Of a stretch of DNA of 64,000 nucleotides, positions 51,792 through 60,493 are shown piece by piece (within the stretch, counting starts at the first letter, position 1; every line of letters begins with the position of its first letter). The DNA comes from an uncultured Ruminococcus sp. (GTDB taxonomy: Bacteria; Bacillota; Clostridia; Oscillospirales; Acutalibacteraceae): assembly GCA_902785355.1 (NCBI GenBank), contig CACZYF010000013.1:1-64000 (forward strand), given 5' to 3'. The notes under the pieces were generated by a model. It did no database searches, was not told the DNA's origin, and worked only from the letters and a program-made list of their open reading frames with translations. Both the position numbers and the translations under genes were made by a program.

Positions 51792-53134
51792 AAAAGCTAT
51801 TATTCAGGGCTTTATCCCTGCTGCTTGTCGCCTTAATGACGCTCTCGCTTTGCTCCTGTGAGAGGATCCGCCAGGCTGTACACCGCACGCTGATGAAGAC
51901 CCTCTCGATCAAGGATCCCGATATCAAAGACGGCGATAATAACCCTTATCTGAATATAGAGCCGGATCCCTCGACTTACAACGAGGGATATGAGGCTGTT
52001 CCTTCACGTTATTCTTATCAGGCTTTGCCGCTTGAAGGAGAGCAAAAGCTGTACGGTATTCTGATTGATTCTTTCTATGAAGTCTCGCCCCGGTACAGTG
52101 AAGAAGCGCAGAAGTATCCTATGCCCGAGATACGCTTGGACGGTTATTCGCTGACCGAAGCGCAGGTTCGCACTACGCTGAAGGCGATCAGCGACGATTG
52201 TCCCGAGATCTTCTGGATTTCGAACACGATCGGCTATTATGCGAACGATGAGATGACGATCGTGCAGGGTTATTCGCGCCTGTCTCCTGATGAAGTCACC
52301 GATAAGCTCGGTAAGGTTCGGCAGGCGGCGGGCGAATTCTACGCGACCGTACCCGATGGGTTATCCGAATACCAGCGAGAGCTGAGGGTGCATGATTACC
52401 TGGCGGGGATTGCCGCGTATGATACCAACGTAGACGTCGAAAACACCGATAATAACGATCCCGAGCTATACACCGTTTACGGTGCTTTGGTGAACAAGCT
52501 GACCGTCTGCGAGGGTTATGCACGCGCTTTTCAAATGTTACTCAACGGTCTCGGAGTCGATTGCGTCAATATCATCGGCAGATCGAGCGATGAGCTGCAT
52601 ATGTGGAACTCGGTTAAGCTTGACGACAAATGGTATATGGTGGATCTGACTTGGGATGATCGCGAGGAGAGCTACTCGCGCTATTGTTACTTCAATCTGA
52701 CAAGCGAGCAGATGGCGCTCGATCACGAGGACGCGCCGATGTTTACTTCTCTTGACGACAGTCAGATCAACGGCGAGGTGGATGATATCGGCGCAGATGT
52801 GATGAACATGTTTATCCCCGAGTGCGTCGATCCGACCATGAGCTGGTTTTATCGCGAAACGCCCCATCTCGATGATTTTGACGGCGTTGATGTAAAGAAT
52901 GCGTTGCTTGCGGCGGCGAAAAACTCCGAGCAGTATTTTGCTTTTTATATCGGCGATGGAATGGATCTCGAAGATACCGTTCGGCAGCTGTTTAAGGAAT
53001 CACCCCAGTATTTCTTTGACTATGTCATTTCTGTGAACGGTTATCTGGAGGACTACAGCATCGATGAGTCTAACATCGGCTATATTACGATGCCTACCAA
53101 CCGTGCTGTCACGGTAGAGCTTCAATATTATTGA
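51788..53134 (+). CDS. Transglutaminase-like lipoprotein
   Basis: 448 residues. Lipoprotein signal SLLLVALMTLSLCSC. A central transglutaminase core has LTVCEGYARAFQMLLNGLGV (nucleophile Cys, about residue 241), ELHMWNSVKLDDKWYMVDLT (His) and the Asp in DLTWDD. The C-terminal ~100 residues have no family I can name. Such surface enzymes cleave or cross-link peptides or peptidoglycan stems. Start is TTG 51788, with GGTGAGG upstream, coupled to the tsaD stop. Confidence 0.8.
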   Translation: MKKLLFRALSLLLVALMTLSLCSCERIRQAVHRTLMKTLSIKDPDIKDGDNNPYLNIEPDPSTYNEGYEAVPSRYSYQALPLEGEQKLYGILIDSFYEVSPRYSEEAQKYPMPEIRLDGYSLTEAQVRTTLKAISDDCPEIFWISNTIGYYANDEMTIVQGYSRLSPDEVTDKLGKVRQAAGEFYATVPDGLSEYQRELRVHDYLAGIAAYDTNVDVENTDNNDPELYTVYGALVNKLTVCEGYARAFQMLLNGLGVDCVNIIGRSSDELHMWNSVKLDDKWYMVDLTWDDREESYSRYCYFNLTSEQMALDHEDAPMFTSLDDSQINGEVDDIGADVMNMFIPECVDPTMSWFYRETPHLDDFDGVDVKNALLAAAKNSEQYFAFYIGDGMDLEDTVRQLFKESPQYFFDYVISVNGYLEDYSIDESNIGYITMPTNRAVTVELQYY

Positions 53135-53202
53135 ATGAATTGGTATTGTATCGCTTGCCGGAGCTGCGGCGGGTTCAATCTTTGTTATAACAGGAGAATC
53201 AT

Positions 53203-53616
53203 ATGATCGTATTATCCGTAGACCTCGGTCACGCCCGCACGGGGCTTGCCGTATCAGATAAGAGCGGGTTTCTCGCCTCATCGCTGTGTGTGATCACCGA
53301 GTATAATGATGATAAACTGATTGATAAGATTGCCGAACAGGCAACTTCCGTAAAAGCGGAGCTCCTCGTCATTGGACTGCCGCGTAACATGGACGGTTCA
53401 GAAGGAGAGAGCGCTATCCGCGCCCGTGAGCTCGCCGCCCGGCTTTCCGAGCGTACCGGACTCCCTCATGTGATGCAGGATGAGCGCGGCACGACTATCA
53501 CCGCCCACGCCTATCTCAGTTCGGGAAACATATACGGAAAGAAACGCAAGCAGAAGGTGGACGCTGTCGCCGCTTCTATCATCTTGCAGGATTATTTAGA
53601 CAGCGCGAAAGGATAA
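53203..53616 (+). CDS. ruvX: RuvX/YqgF putative Holliday-junction resolvase
   Basis: 137 residues of RNase-H fold: MIVLSVDLGHARTGLAVSD (catalytic Asp7), VIGLPRNMDGSEGESA, and QDERGTTITAHAYL with second acidic residues; ends KQKVDAVAASIILQDYL. Role in rRNA 5' processing and/or junction resolution. Start ATG 53203 after CAGGAG. Confidence 0.95.
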   Translation: MIVLSVDLGHARTGLAVSDKSGFLASSLCVITEYNDDKLIDKIAEQATSVKAELLVIGLPRNMDGSEGESAIRARELAARLSERTGLPHVMQDERGTTITAHAYLSSGNIYGKKRKQKVDAVAASIILQDYLDSAKG

Positions 53617-53620
53617 GCTT

Positions 53621-53833
53621 ATGGAAATGCAGGAATTATTGTCGGAGATCAATGCCCTCGCTAAGAAAAAACGTGAAGAAGGTTTGAGCGAAGAAGAGCA
53701 AAAGCGCCAGAAGGAGCTCTATCAGATCTACCTCAAGGGCTTCCGCGCTCAGGTCAAGCAGCGTCTCGATAACGTCGACGTCACCTATCCCGACGGCACT
53801 GTCAAAAGCCTAAAGGACGCGATGAAAAAATAA
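53621..53833 (+). CDS. DUF896 (YnzC-like) small protein
   Basis: 70 residues: INALAKKKREEGLSEEEQKR and ELYQIYLKGFRAQVKQRLDN, the DUF896 helical hairpin. In Bacillus YnzC belongs to the SOS yneA operon, but no lexA box is visible here. Follows ruvX by 4 bp. Confidence 0.92.
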   Translation: MEMQELLSEINALAKKKREEGLSEEEQKRQKELYQIYLKGFRAQVKQRLDNVDVTYPDGTVKSLKDAMKK

Positions 53834-53843
53834 TAGGAAGAAG

Positions 53844-53880
53844 AAAAGCTTACGGTTTCTGATGATCCGTAAGCTTTTGT
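53844..53880. terminator. Bidirectional terminator after DUF896 gene
   Basis: Perfect 12-bp stem aaaagcttacgg (53844-53855) with ccgtaagctttt (53867-53878) between convergent genes. Confidence 0.9.
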
Positions 53881-53891
53881 TATATGTACTG

Positions 53892-55472
53892 TTATTCGGT
53901 TGATGTGCTTCTGCTGATCGCTTCCGTCAGCGTGAGGAAGATGAAGAAGTGCGGGGTTACGATGGGATTGTAGAGGTTGACCGTCGATTGAACGAGGTAG
54001 CAGAGAACTGCTCCCATGAATACCAGCGTCAGCGGTTCCTTACGCGCCGTTTTCAGACCGCGAACAAGCGTCGCGGCGGCCAGACCCAGATATGCCGCCA
54101 AACCGAACACGCCTTGGGTGAGCAGGTAGTTGATCAGCTCGTTGTGCGCGCAGTCCGTAGAGGCGTCGCCAAAACGTGCCGCGAGTTCTTTGAAGTGCGG
54201 CTCCAGAACATAGTAGGCAGTATCGGGACCCGCGCCGAAGAGCTTTTGCCACAGATTGAATTTACCGTATTCTTCAAAGCTGACCCGCCACATGAATCCT
54301 CGGTGAGTACCCCATGCGTCGCTGAATCGCAGCAGCTTTTCATAATTGCCGAGATCGGACTCTCTGTCGATCACGCTGTAATAGAAGAATGATCCGAGCA
54401 GTACCATGATGATCACGCCGAAAACTACCTTAAATGTGATCTGCAGTGCTTTGGCGGGATACTTAGGCTCTCCGTTTTTCCCTGCAAGGAACAGCAGCAG
54501 AAAGATCGTACCGCAAATGATGATCGGGATGAACATCTGCGGGCTGTAGATCAGGAACTGCTGGAATACTTCAAAGCCCTTGTTCTTATTCCCGACGAGG
54601 ATCGCAAAAAGATGCAGCAGCTTGCCGGAGATGAACAGGATCGTCATTGCGCCGAAGAAACGCTTCAGGTAGGTATAGCTGCGGCAGTAAATGATCAGCA
54701 TGATCGGCAGGATCACCAGTAGTCCCAGAATGTTGGAGCTTGAATCCGCACACAGGATACCGGGGTAAGCGAAGATGATCGCGAATCCGCTGAGGATCCG
54801 CATGTAGCGCTTTTCCGTCACGGTGAAGAAGCCTACCGCTATCGGCAGAAACATGCACATGAACGCCGCAATGATATTCTTGTTGCCGATAGTGGAGCCG
54901 AAGTCGACGATGGTATCCTCGCCGTAGCCCGCGAAAATATTCAGCGGGTCGATGTAGAAGTAGTTGATCACCGTCAGGAGCGCTACGATCGACGATACGA
55001 CCAGATACCCGACGAAGGCGTAGTCTTTGTAGCGGTAGTTGCGTGTGATGATGAAATACATCAGCGCGTAGGCGGTCAACAGCAGCAGACCGTTGTCGCG
55101 TCCCTTGAAGCCCGTGAACGCATCCGAGATGTGGGGTGATGTGACGGTTGAGATCGCCGCAAAACCGACAAAACACAGCATCATGATATCAGTGCTGCTC
55201 AGGGATTGCAGAAAGCCCTTCGGTTTAGCCGGCGTTTTATCGCCGAGCCTTTTCATTGATGAGCTAAACACGACGCTGATGATCAGAACGGCGGTTAGGA
55301 TCAGGTAAAGCCAAAACTTATCCGTCCTCGCATGCACATACTGTTCGGTGAGAAACAGAGGAAAGAAGCTGAACATCAACGTCAGATAAACGTTCACAAG
55401 CGTGTGTGAAACCGTATATTGTTTTTTGACATCGCCCGTATCGGCAATGGGTGTATTTTGATTCATTATCAT
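53892..55472 (-). CDS. O-antigen ligase/polymerase-like membrane protein
   Basis: 526 residues with about 12 helices. The Wzy_C-type signature is in the long external loop: GTHRGFMWRVSFEEYGKF, FGAGPDTAYYVLEPHF, then CAHNELINYLLTQGVFGLAAYLGL with the His-Asn pair typical of O-antigen ligases. Gram-positive relatives act on wall or capsular polymers. A stand-alone gene with a promoter overlapped by a 13-bp inverted repeat. Confidence 0.82.
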   Translation of the reverse strand: MIMNQNTPIADTGDVKKQYTVSHTLVNVYLTLMFSFFPLFLTEQYVHARTDKFWLYLILTAVLIISVVFSSSMKRLGDKTPAKPKGFLQSLSSTDIMMLCFVGFAAISTVTSPHISDAFTGFKGRDNGLLLLTAYALMYFIITRNYRYKDYAFVGYLVVSSIVALLTVINYFYIDPLNIFAGYGEDTIVDFGSTIGNKNIIAAFMCMFLPIAVGFFTVTEKRYMRILSGFAIIFAYPGILCADSSSNILGLLVILPIMLIIYCRSYTYLKRFFGAMTILFISGKLLHLFAILVGNKNKGFEVFQQFLIYSPQMFIPIIICGTIFLLLFLAGKNGEPKYPAKALQITFKVVFGVIIMVLLGSFFYYSVIDRESDLGNYEKLLRFSDAWGTHRGFMWRVSFEEYGKFNLWQKLFGAGPDTAYYVLEPHFKELAARFGDASTDCAHNELINYLLTQGVFGLAAYLGLAAATLVRGLKTARKEPLTLVFMGAVLCYLVQSTVNLYNPIVTPHFFIFLTLTEAISRSTSTE

Positions 55473-55490
55473 TCAACCTTCATAAAGAAA

Positions 55491-55532
55491 ATTCCTACTC
55501 TTTATCGTAGCGCAAAAGAGTAGGAATGTCAA
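55491..55532 (-). promoter_or_regulatory. Promoter with 13-bp inverted repeat, ligase-like gene
   Basis: Minus strand TTGACA (55532-55527), 17-bp spacer, TACGAT (55509-55504). A perfect 13-bp inverted repeat, attcctactcttt (55491-55503) and aaagagtaggaat (55515-55527), brackets the -10 element: a strong operator candidate for an unknown repressor. Confidence 0.7.
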
Positions 55533-55592
55533 TAGAATTAATTATTGACGTGTTTTTGAGGGTTATGTTTGCCGAAAACGAGTGGTACCGGT

Positions 55593-57746
55593 TCAGTTTT
55601 TGCTTTTGATCAGTCTTACCGCGTTGAGCACGCATAGCAGGCATACGCCGGTGTCAGAGAATACCGCCAACCACAGCGCGTGACTGCTCAGTATGCCGAT
55701 CATCGTCAGAATAATAATGATAGCTTTGATAACCAATGAGAAGGTAATGTTTGCCTTGACTGTCGCGATGGTTTTGCGTGCTAAGCGGACCGCACGGGGG
55801 AGAGAGGAGAGGTTTTCGGAGCTGAGTACAATATCGGCGGCTTCGATCGCTGCGTCTGAGCCCAGACCCATCGCCGCGCCGCAGGTCGCCATGCTCAGCA
55901 CAGGAGCGTCGTTAATACCGTCGCCGACAAAGCAGCATGAGCCGTTATCATGGATTAACTTTTCGACAGTATGCACCTTGTCCTCGGGCAGCAGGCCGCC
56001 GTAGACCTTGTCGATCGATAGAGCTGCGGCAACCGCGTCACAGGTCGTCTGTTTATCGCCCGATAGCATCGCGATATGGGATATGCCGAGTTCTTTCAGT
56101 TCATCGAGGACCTTGGGAGCTTCCTCACGGATATGTTCGCTGACGGTGATCACGCCGATCTCCTGACCGTTCAAACGGACGGAGGTGCCCGCCTTTCCGT
56201 CAGCCTTACAAACGGTGATCAGGTCGCCGTTATATACTGCGCTTACGCCGTGACCGCTGATTTCCTTATGGCTGTTTAATTCTAACAAAGAAATATTATG
56301 CTGTTCACAATAGGCTTTCAGGGCGCCTGCGATCGGATGTGCAGAGTGCGCCTCTGCCGAAGCGGCAAGTTGCATTATTTCTTTTTCAGAATAATGATTT
56401 GTCGGCTTAATTTCTTTTACAGAAATTTTATCGTCTGTTATGGTACCTGTTTTATCAAAGGCAAATGCTTTTACCTTCGCCAAGGCTTCAACATATCTGC
56501 CGCCTTTGATCAGCACGCCTGCCTTGGACGCCGCTCCGATTCCCGCGTAGTAGGACAGCGGCACCGAGATCACGATGGAGCAGGGACATGAGGCGACGAG
56601 GCACACCAGCGCCTTGTGGATCCAGCCCGCCCAGTCGCCGGTAATGAGAGAAGGAATGACCGCGATCACGAGTGCCAGTCCGAGCATGACAGGCGTGTAC
56701 ACAGCCGCGAATCGGGTGATCAGTTTCTCGTGATCTCCCTTGTTCTTACTGCTTTCTTCAACCAGCTTGACGATTCTTGTCGCCGCGCTGTCTGCATATA
56801 CCTTGGTTGTTTGCATATAGACGGTACTGTCGTTGTTGACCATGCCACTGAGCAGCTCGGTACCGACGGTCGCATCCATCGGAGCGGATTCACCGGTCAG
56901 GGAGGAGGTATCCATCGTGGTGCTGCCGCTTGTGATCACGCCGTCGAGCGGGACGCGCGTATGGGGCGGAATCTCCAGTACCGAGCCGATCGTGACGTCC
57001 TCGGCGGGTATCTCGCGGCTCTTGCCGTTTTCACAGAGGTAAGCGGTATCCGGGCGGATATCAGCCAGCTTTCGGATATCACGGCGGGATTTCTCAACCG
57101 CATGATCCTCCAGCAGCTCGCCGACGCCGAACAGCACCATGACTGCCGCGCCTTCGACAAATTCGCCCAGCACCATCGCGGCGATCACCGCGACGGTCAT
57201 CAGCGTGGTCTCGTCGATGCGGCGCTTGAATACCGACTTCACGCCTTCGATCACGACGTCATAGCCCGCAAGTGTTGCGGAGATAACGCTTAACGCGGTG
57301 CAGGGGATCTCGAGTCCTCCGATCAAGTGCATGATTAATGCCGCGATAAAGCAGACTGCCGCAAAGATCAGTAGGATCAGCTTGATTTTTCCGCCCTCGT
57401 GATGATGTTCATGTTCGTGACCGTGATCATGATCGTGATGATGCTCGTGGTGCTCATGGCCGTGTTCATGATCGTGGTCACAGCAACCGTCATGACAGTG
57501 ATGTTCATGCTCGTGGTTTTCGTGATGTTCATAGTGTTCTTCCTTCGGTACAACGGTCACGCCGTCCTCGATCGAATCAACAATTTTCTGTACCTCATCA
57601 CGGATATCTTCTTTATCGGTATGGATTTCCAGCTCGAGCGTCGCGAAAGACAATTGCACATCGCCGTAGGTTTTCTCGAGCTTTGCTTCGATCTTCGCCG
57701 CGCAGTTCGCGCAGTGCAGACCGTCCAGTATGAATTCGTGCTTCAT
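55593..57746 (-). CDS. Heavy-metal P1B-type ATPase (Zn/Cd type) with His-rich insert
   Basis: 717 residues. N-terminal HMA domain with HCANC (about residues 12-16), then a 60-residue segment of mostly His, Glu and Asp (HEHEHHCHDGCCDHDHEHGHE and on), eight helices with the CPC metal motif in ASCPCSIVISV, phosphorylation site DKTGT, HP motif SAHP, and GDGINDAP. CPC and the His-rich insert favour Zn2+/Cd2+/Pb2+ export over Cu+. The ArsR-family repressor is encoded just upstream. Three TTCT-N5-AGAA sites lie in the nucleotide-binding domain. Confidence 0.93.
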   Translation of the reverse strand: MKHEFILDGLHCANCAAKIEAKLEKTYGDVQLSFATLELEIHTDKEDIRDEVQKIVDSIEDGVTVVPKEEHYEHHENHEHEHHCHDGCCDHDHEHGHEHHEHHHDHDHGHEHEHHHEGGKIKLILLIFAAVCFIAALIMHLIGGLEIPCTALSVISATLAGYDVVIEGVKSVFKRRIDETTLMTVAVIAAMVLGEFVEGAAVMVLFGVGELLEDHAVEKSRRDIRKLADIRPDTAYLCENGKSREIPAEDVTIGSVLEIPPHTRVPLDGVITSGSTTMDTSSLTGESAPMDATVGTELLSGMVNNDSTVYMQTTKVYADSAATRIVKLVEESSKNKGDHEKLITRFAAVYTPVMLGLALVIAVIPSLITGDWAGWIHKALVCLVASCPCSIVISVPLSYYAGIGAASKAGVLIKGGRYVEALAKVKAFAFDKTGTITDDKISVKEIKPTNHYSEKEIMQLAASAEAHSAHPIAGALKAYCEQHNISLLELNSHKEISGHGVSAVYNGDLITVCKADGKAGTSVRLNGQEIGVITVSEHIREEAPKVLDELKELGISHIAMLSGDKQTTCDAVAAALSIDKVYGGLLPEDKVHTVEKLIHDNGSCCFVGDGINDAPVLSMATCGAAMGLGSDAAIEAADIVLSSENLSSLPRAVRLARKTIATVKANITFSLVIKAIIIILTMIGILSSHALWLAVFSDTGVCLLCVLNAVRLIKSKN
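56280..56424. repeat. Cluster of three TTCT-N5-AGAA palindromes in the metal ATPase gene
   Basis: Exact matches at 56280-56292, 56379-56391 and 56412-56424 (last two 33 bp apart), in an AT-rich pocket of a GC-richer gene. Arms extend to AATTTCT/AGAAATT in the third. Confidence 0.7.
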
Positions 57747-57758
57747 ATACGTTCACCG

Positions 57759-58091
57759 TCATTCCATAATATGCTCTAAGCCCATCTCAAAGATCTTTTG
57801 GATGTGCTCATCCTCAAGGGAATAGTAGCTCTGCTTGCCCTCTCTGCGAACCTTGACGAGATTCTCTTGCCTGAGTACGCGCAGCTGATGCGATACGGTG
57901 CTCTGCTCCATACCGACAATATCCGCGATACAGCAGACGTTCAGCTCGCGCTCGAACAGCGCGCACATGATGCGGATGCGAGTCGAGTCGCCGAATACCT
58001 TGAAAAAGTCCGCCAGTTCAAACAGCGTGTCTGTATCGGGCATTTGTTTTTTAATGTCCTGTACAATCTCTCTATGTTCTTCGTGTGCCAT
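57759..58091 (-). CDS. ArsR/SmtB-family metal-responsive repressor
   Basis: 110 residues: FKVFGDSTRIRIMCALF, then ELNVCCIADIVGMEQSTVSHQLRVLRQENLV, with a CC pair in the alpha-3 region where CadC/ArsR-type sensors bind soft metals. Start ATG 58091 follows CGGAGG; a longer frame to 58136 has no ribosome site. It should repress the ATPase operon through the palindrome upstream and release it on Zn/Cd/Pb binding. Confidence 0.9.
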   Translation of the reverse strand: MAHEEHREIVQDIKKQMPDTDTLFELADFFKVFGDSTRIRIMCALFERELNVCCIADIVGMEQSTVSHQLRVLRQENLVKVRREGKQSYYSLEDEHIQKIFEMGLEHIME

Positions 58092-58119
58092 AACAGCCTC
58101 CGATTTGAATGTTTGAACA

Positions 58120-58176
58120 TATGAACAAATATTCATACGATACTGTTATGATATACTATTTATTTGTAAGTGTCAA
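58120..58176 (-). promoter_or_regulatory. Metal operon promoter and SmtB-type operator
   Basis: Minus-strand promoter TTGACA (58176-58171), 17-bp spacer, TATCAT (58153-58148). The inverted repeat TATGAA-CAAATA-TTCATA (58120-58137) starts just after the expected start point and matches the form of SmtB/CadC-family operators. Confidence 0.85.
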
Positions 58177-58185
58177 TAGTTTTTA

Positions 58186-58214
58186 TTGAAAAAACAACCT
58201 TTTTACGTTATAAT
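58186..58214 (+). promoter_or_regulatory. Promoter of the HAD gene
   Basis: TTGAAA (58186-58191), 17-bp spacer, TATAAT (58209-58214). Confidence 0.75.
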
Positions 58215-58244
58215 AGGGCTACTAATTGATATGGAAGTGTGTAT

Positions 58245-58889
58245 ATGAATGTGATTTTTGACATGGACGGCGTTATCTTTGACTCCGAGCGCGCTTATAT
58301 CGGCGCGTATCAAAAGCTTGCGGCGAAATACGGCCTGACTGATACCGAGGCAGTTCATCGCGCCTGTATCGACAGCATCGGCGTGACCCGCGATCTGACG
58401 AAGAAGATATTCTTTTCTTATGTAGGACATGAATTTGACTATGAGAGCTATCGCGCGGATGTACAGGTGGAGCTGAACAAAACTCCCTTTGAATTGAAGC
58501 CGGGCGTGTATGAGCTCTTCGATTGGCTCACAGAGAGCAGCGCCAAGATCGCCCTTGCGTCCTCGACTCGTCGTGAGCACGTATTCCCGATGTTGGACGG
58601 CGCTGATTTGACGAAGTATTTCAATGCGATAATATGCGGCGATATGGTCGGTCATTCAAAGCCGAATCCCGAGATCTTCCTCACCGCCGCCGAGAGGCTC
58701 GGAGCCGATCCCGAGGAGTGCTATATCATCGAGGATAGCTACAACGGTATTCGTGCCGCTCATGCCGCGGGCGCACACGCGATCATGGTACCCGATATCG
58801 TCCAGCCGGATGAAGAGATCAAGGGTCTTGCCGAGGCGATTTTACCGTCATTATTTGAAGTTAAAGATTATCTGAATGACAGAACATAA
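58245..58889 (+). CDS. HAD-family phosphatase / beta-phosphoglucomutase-like
   Basis: 214 residues: nucleophile motif VIFDMDGVIFDSE, helical cap, ALASSTRREHV (motif II), GHSKPNPEIFLTAAERLG (Lys motif III) and IIEDSYNGIRAA (motif IV). The DxD form fits sugar-phosphate phosphatases and beta-phosphoglucomutases. ATG 58245 has GGAAG upstream; GTG 58239 is less likely. Neighbouring glycogen genes hint at sugar-phosphate metabolism only by proximity. Confidence 0.88.
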   Translation: MNVIFDMDGVIFDSERAYIGAYQKLAAKYGLTDTEAVHRACIDSIGVTRDLTKKIFFSYVGHEFDYESYRADVQVELNKTPFELKPGVYELFDWLTESSAKIALASSTRREHVFPMLDGADLTKYFNAIICGDMVGHSKPNPEIFLTAAERLGADPEECYIIEDSYNGIRAAHAAGAHAIMVPDIVQPDEEIKGLAEAILPSLFEVKDYLNDRT

Positions 58890-58922
58890 ATAATCAAATA
58901 GTTTTTTATACCGATATAAGAC

Positions 58923-58962
58923 AACCGCCGCCTCGGAACGATTCCGAAGCGGCGGTTTTATC
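58923..58962. terminator. Bidirectional terminator between HAD gene and glgA
   Basis: GC-rich stem aaccgccgc...tcgga with ttccga.gcggcggtt (58923-58958) between convergent genes. Confidence 0.85.
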
Positions 58963-58987
58963 AGATTATAATTGTTTTATCGGCAGA

Positions 58988-60415
58988 TCACAGCCAGTGC
59001 ATGGTATCCTCATAGACGTTGATATAGTCCTGAGCGCTGCGCTCCCAGCTGTTATCGCTCATCATGGCGCGCCACATGAGCTGATGCCAGCCCTCGTTGT
59101 CGTAGATACCGGCGAGAGCACGCTTGACGGCGTTGCACATATCAGCGATATCATAGTTGCGGAAGGTGAAGCCGTTGCCGTAGCCGTCGGCGCTGTCAAA
59201 TACGCTGTCCTTCAGACCGCCTACCTCGCGGACGACCGGGATGGTGCCGTAGCGCAGAGCGATCATCTGAGACAGGCCGCAGGGCTCCTGCTTACTGGGC
59301 ATCAGGAAAATATCCGCGCCGGAATAGATCTTGCGTGCGAGCTCGGGAACAAATCCGTGGCAGCTAACGACTCTGCCCGGATAGAACCACTGCATATCGC
59401 GGAAGAAGTTCTCATATTCCTCATCGCCGGAGCCGAGGATAACAAACTGCATGTTGTTATTGTTCAAGAGATCCGGCAGACCGCCGCGAACAAGGTCGAG
59501 ACCCTTGTGAGATACCATACGGGTGACCATGGCGACGATCGGGATAGACCAGTTTTGCTCCAGACCCAGACGCTCCTGCAGTCTGCGCTTGCACTCGCCC
59601 TTACCGCTCATATCCTCCTTGGTGTAGTTGCAGTAGAGCTGGTAGTCGGTAGCGGGATCGTAGCTCGCCTGATCGATACCATTGAGGATACCGCAGAGCT
59701 TGTAGTGATTGGCGTTCAGCGCATGATGCAGACCGTGGCTGTACCAGGGATCCTTGATTTCCAGTGCATAAGAGGGGGAGACGGTGTTGACGCGGGTAGA
59801 GCAGAAGATAGCGCCCTTCATCATGTTCAGCTTGCCGTCCATCTCGAGGATCTTGGTCTCTGTGGGCGGGATACCGACGCATTCGGTGTTGACCTCCCAG
59901 CCGTACTTGCCCTGATACTGGATGTTGTGGATGGTGAACAGGCTCTTGATGTTGTAGTACCACGGATTCTTGCTGTAGAACAGATAGTAGTAAACGGGTA
60001 CGAGCGCTGTCTGCCAGTCGTTGGTGTGGATGAGATCGGGATGGAAGTCGATATACGGCAGCATCTCGAGAATCGCACGGGAGAAGAACGCGAAGCGCTC
60101 GGCGTCATCATAGAAGCCGTACAGCTTATCTCTCTTGAAATAGTACTCGTTGTCGATGAAGTAGTAGGTGCAGTCGTTCCAGCGAGCCCAGAACAGACCG
60201 CAGTACTGATGTCTCCACGCGACCGGTACGGTAAAGTTGGTGATGAAATTCATCTGGCACTTGAGCTCGTAAGGGATCGTGCCATACAGCGGCATAACGA
60301 TGCGGCAGTCATGACCTTTGCGGCATATGGTATGGGGCAGAGAGCCCGCCACGTCGGCGAGACCGCCGCTTCCGGCAAAGGGGTTGGCTTCACTTGCGCA
60401 GTAAAGTATTCTCAT
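58988..60415 (-). CDS. glgA: Glycogen synthase (GT5)
   Basis: 475 residues: RILYCASEANPFAGSGGLAD at the N-terminus, HTNDWQTALVP, STRVNTVSPSYALEI, and the catalytic C-lobe motif MPSKQEPCGLSQMIALRYG. It extends alpha-1,4-glucan from ADP-glucose made by GlgC. The usual KxGGL phosphate-binding Lys is replaced here (GSGGL). Last gene of the glgB-C-D-A operon. Confidence 0.93.
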   Translation of the reverse strand: MRILYCASEANPFAGSGGLADVAGSLPHTICRKGHDCRIVMPLYGTIPYELKCQMNFITNFTVPVAWRHQYCGLFWARWNDCTYYFIDNEYYFKRDKLYGFYDDAERFAFFSRAILEMLPYIDFHPDLIHTNDWQTALVPVYYYLFYSKNPWYYNIKSLFTIHNIQYQGKYGWEVNTECVGIPPTETKILEMDGKLNMMKGAIFCSTRVNTVSPSYALEIKDPWYSHGLHHALNANHYKLCGILNGIDQASYDPATDYQLYCNYTKEDMSGKGECKRRLQERLGLEQNWSIPIVAMVTRMVSHKGLDLVRGGLPDLLNNNNMQFVILGSGDEEYENFFRDMQWFYPGRVVSCHGFVPELARKIYSGADIFLMPSKQEPCGLSQMIALRYGTIPVVREVGGLKDSVFDSADGYGNGFTFRNYDIADMCNAVKRALAGIYDNEGWHQLMWRAMMSDNSWERSAQDYINVYEDTMHWL

Positions 60416-60493
60416 ATATTATCCTCCTGAATGAATTGGATCATGATCGCGGAGGACTGAGCGCATCAGCCCTCACGATCACAAAAAGATATG

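Noticed and set aside
57390..57545. Repetitive CATGATC-like DNA
   Set aside because: It encodes the His-rich metal-binding segment of the P-type ATPase; in frame and degenerate, so not a non-coding repeat.
58997..60430. 477-codon open frame on the plus strand opposite glgA
   Set aside because: It lies fully antisense to a clear glycogen synthase, has low-complexity Val/Asp/Ala composition and no ribosome site. Such frames are caused by the codon bias of the real gene.
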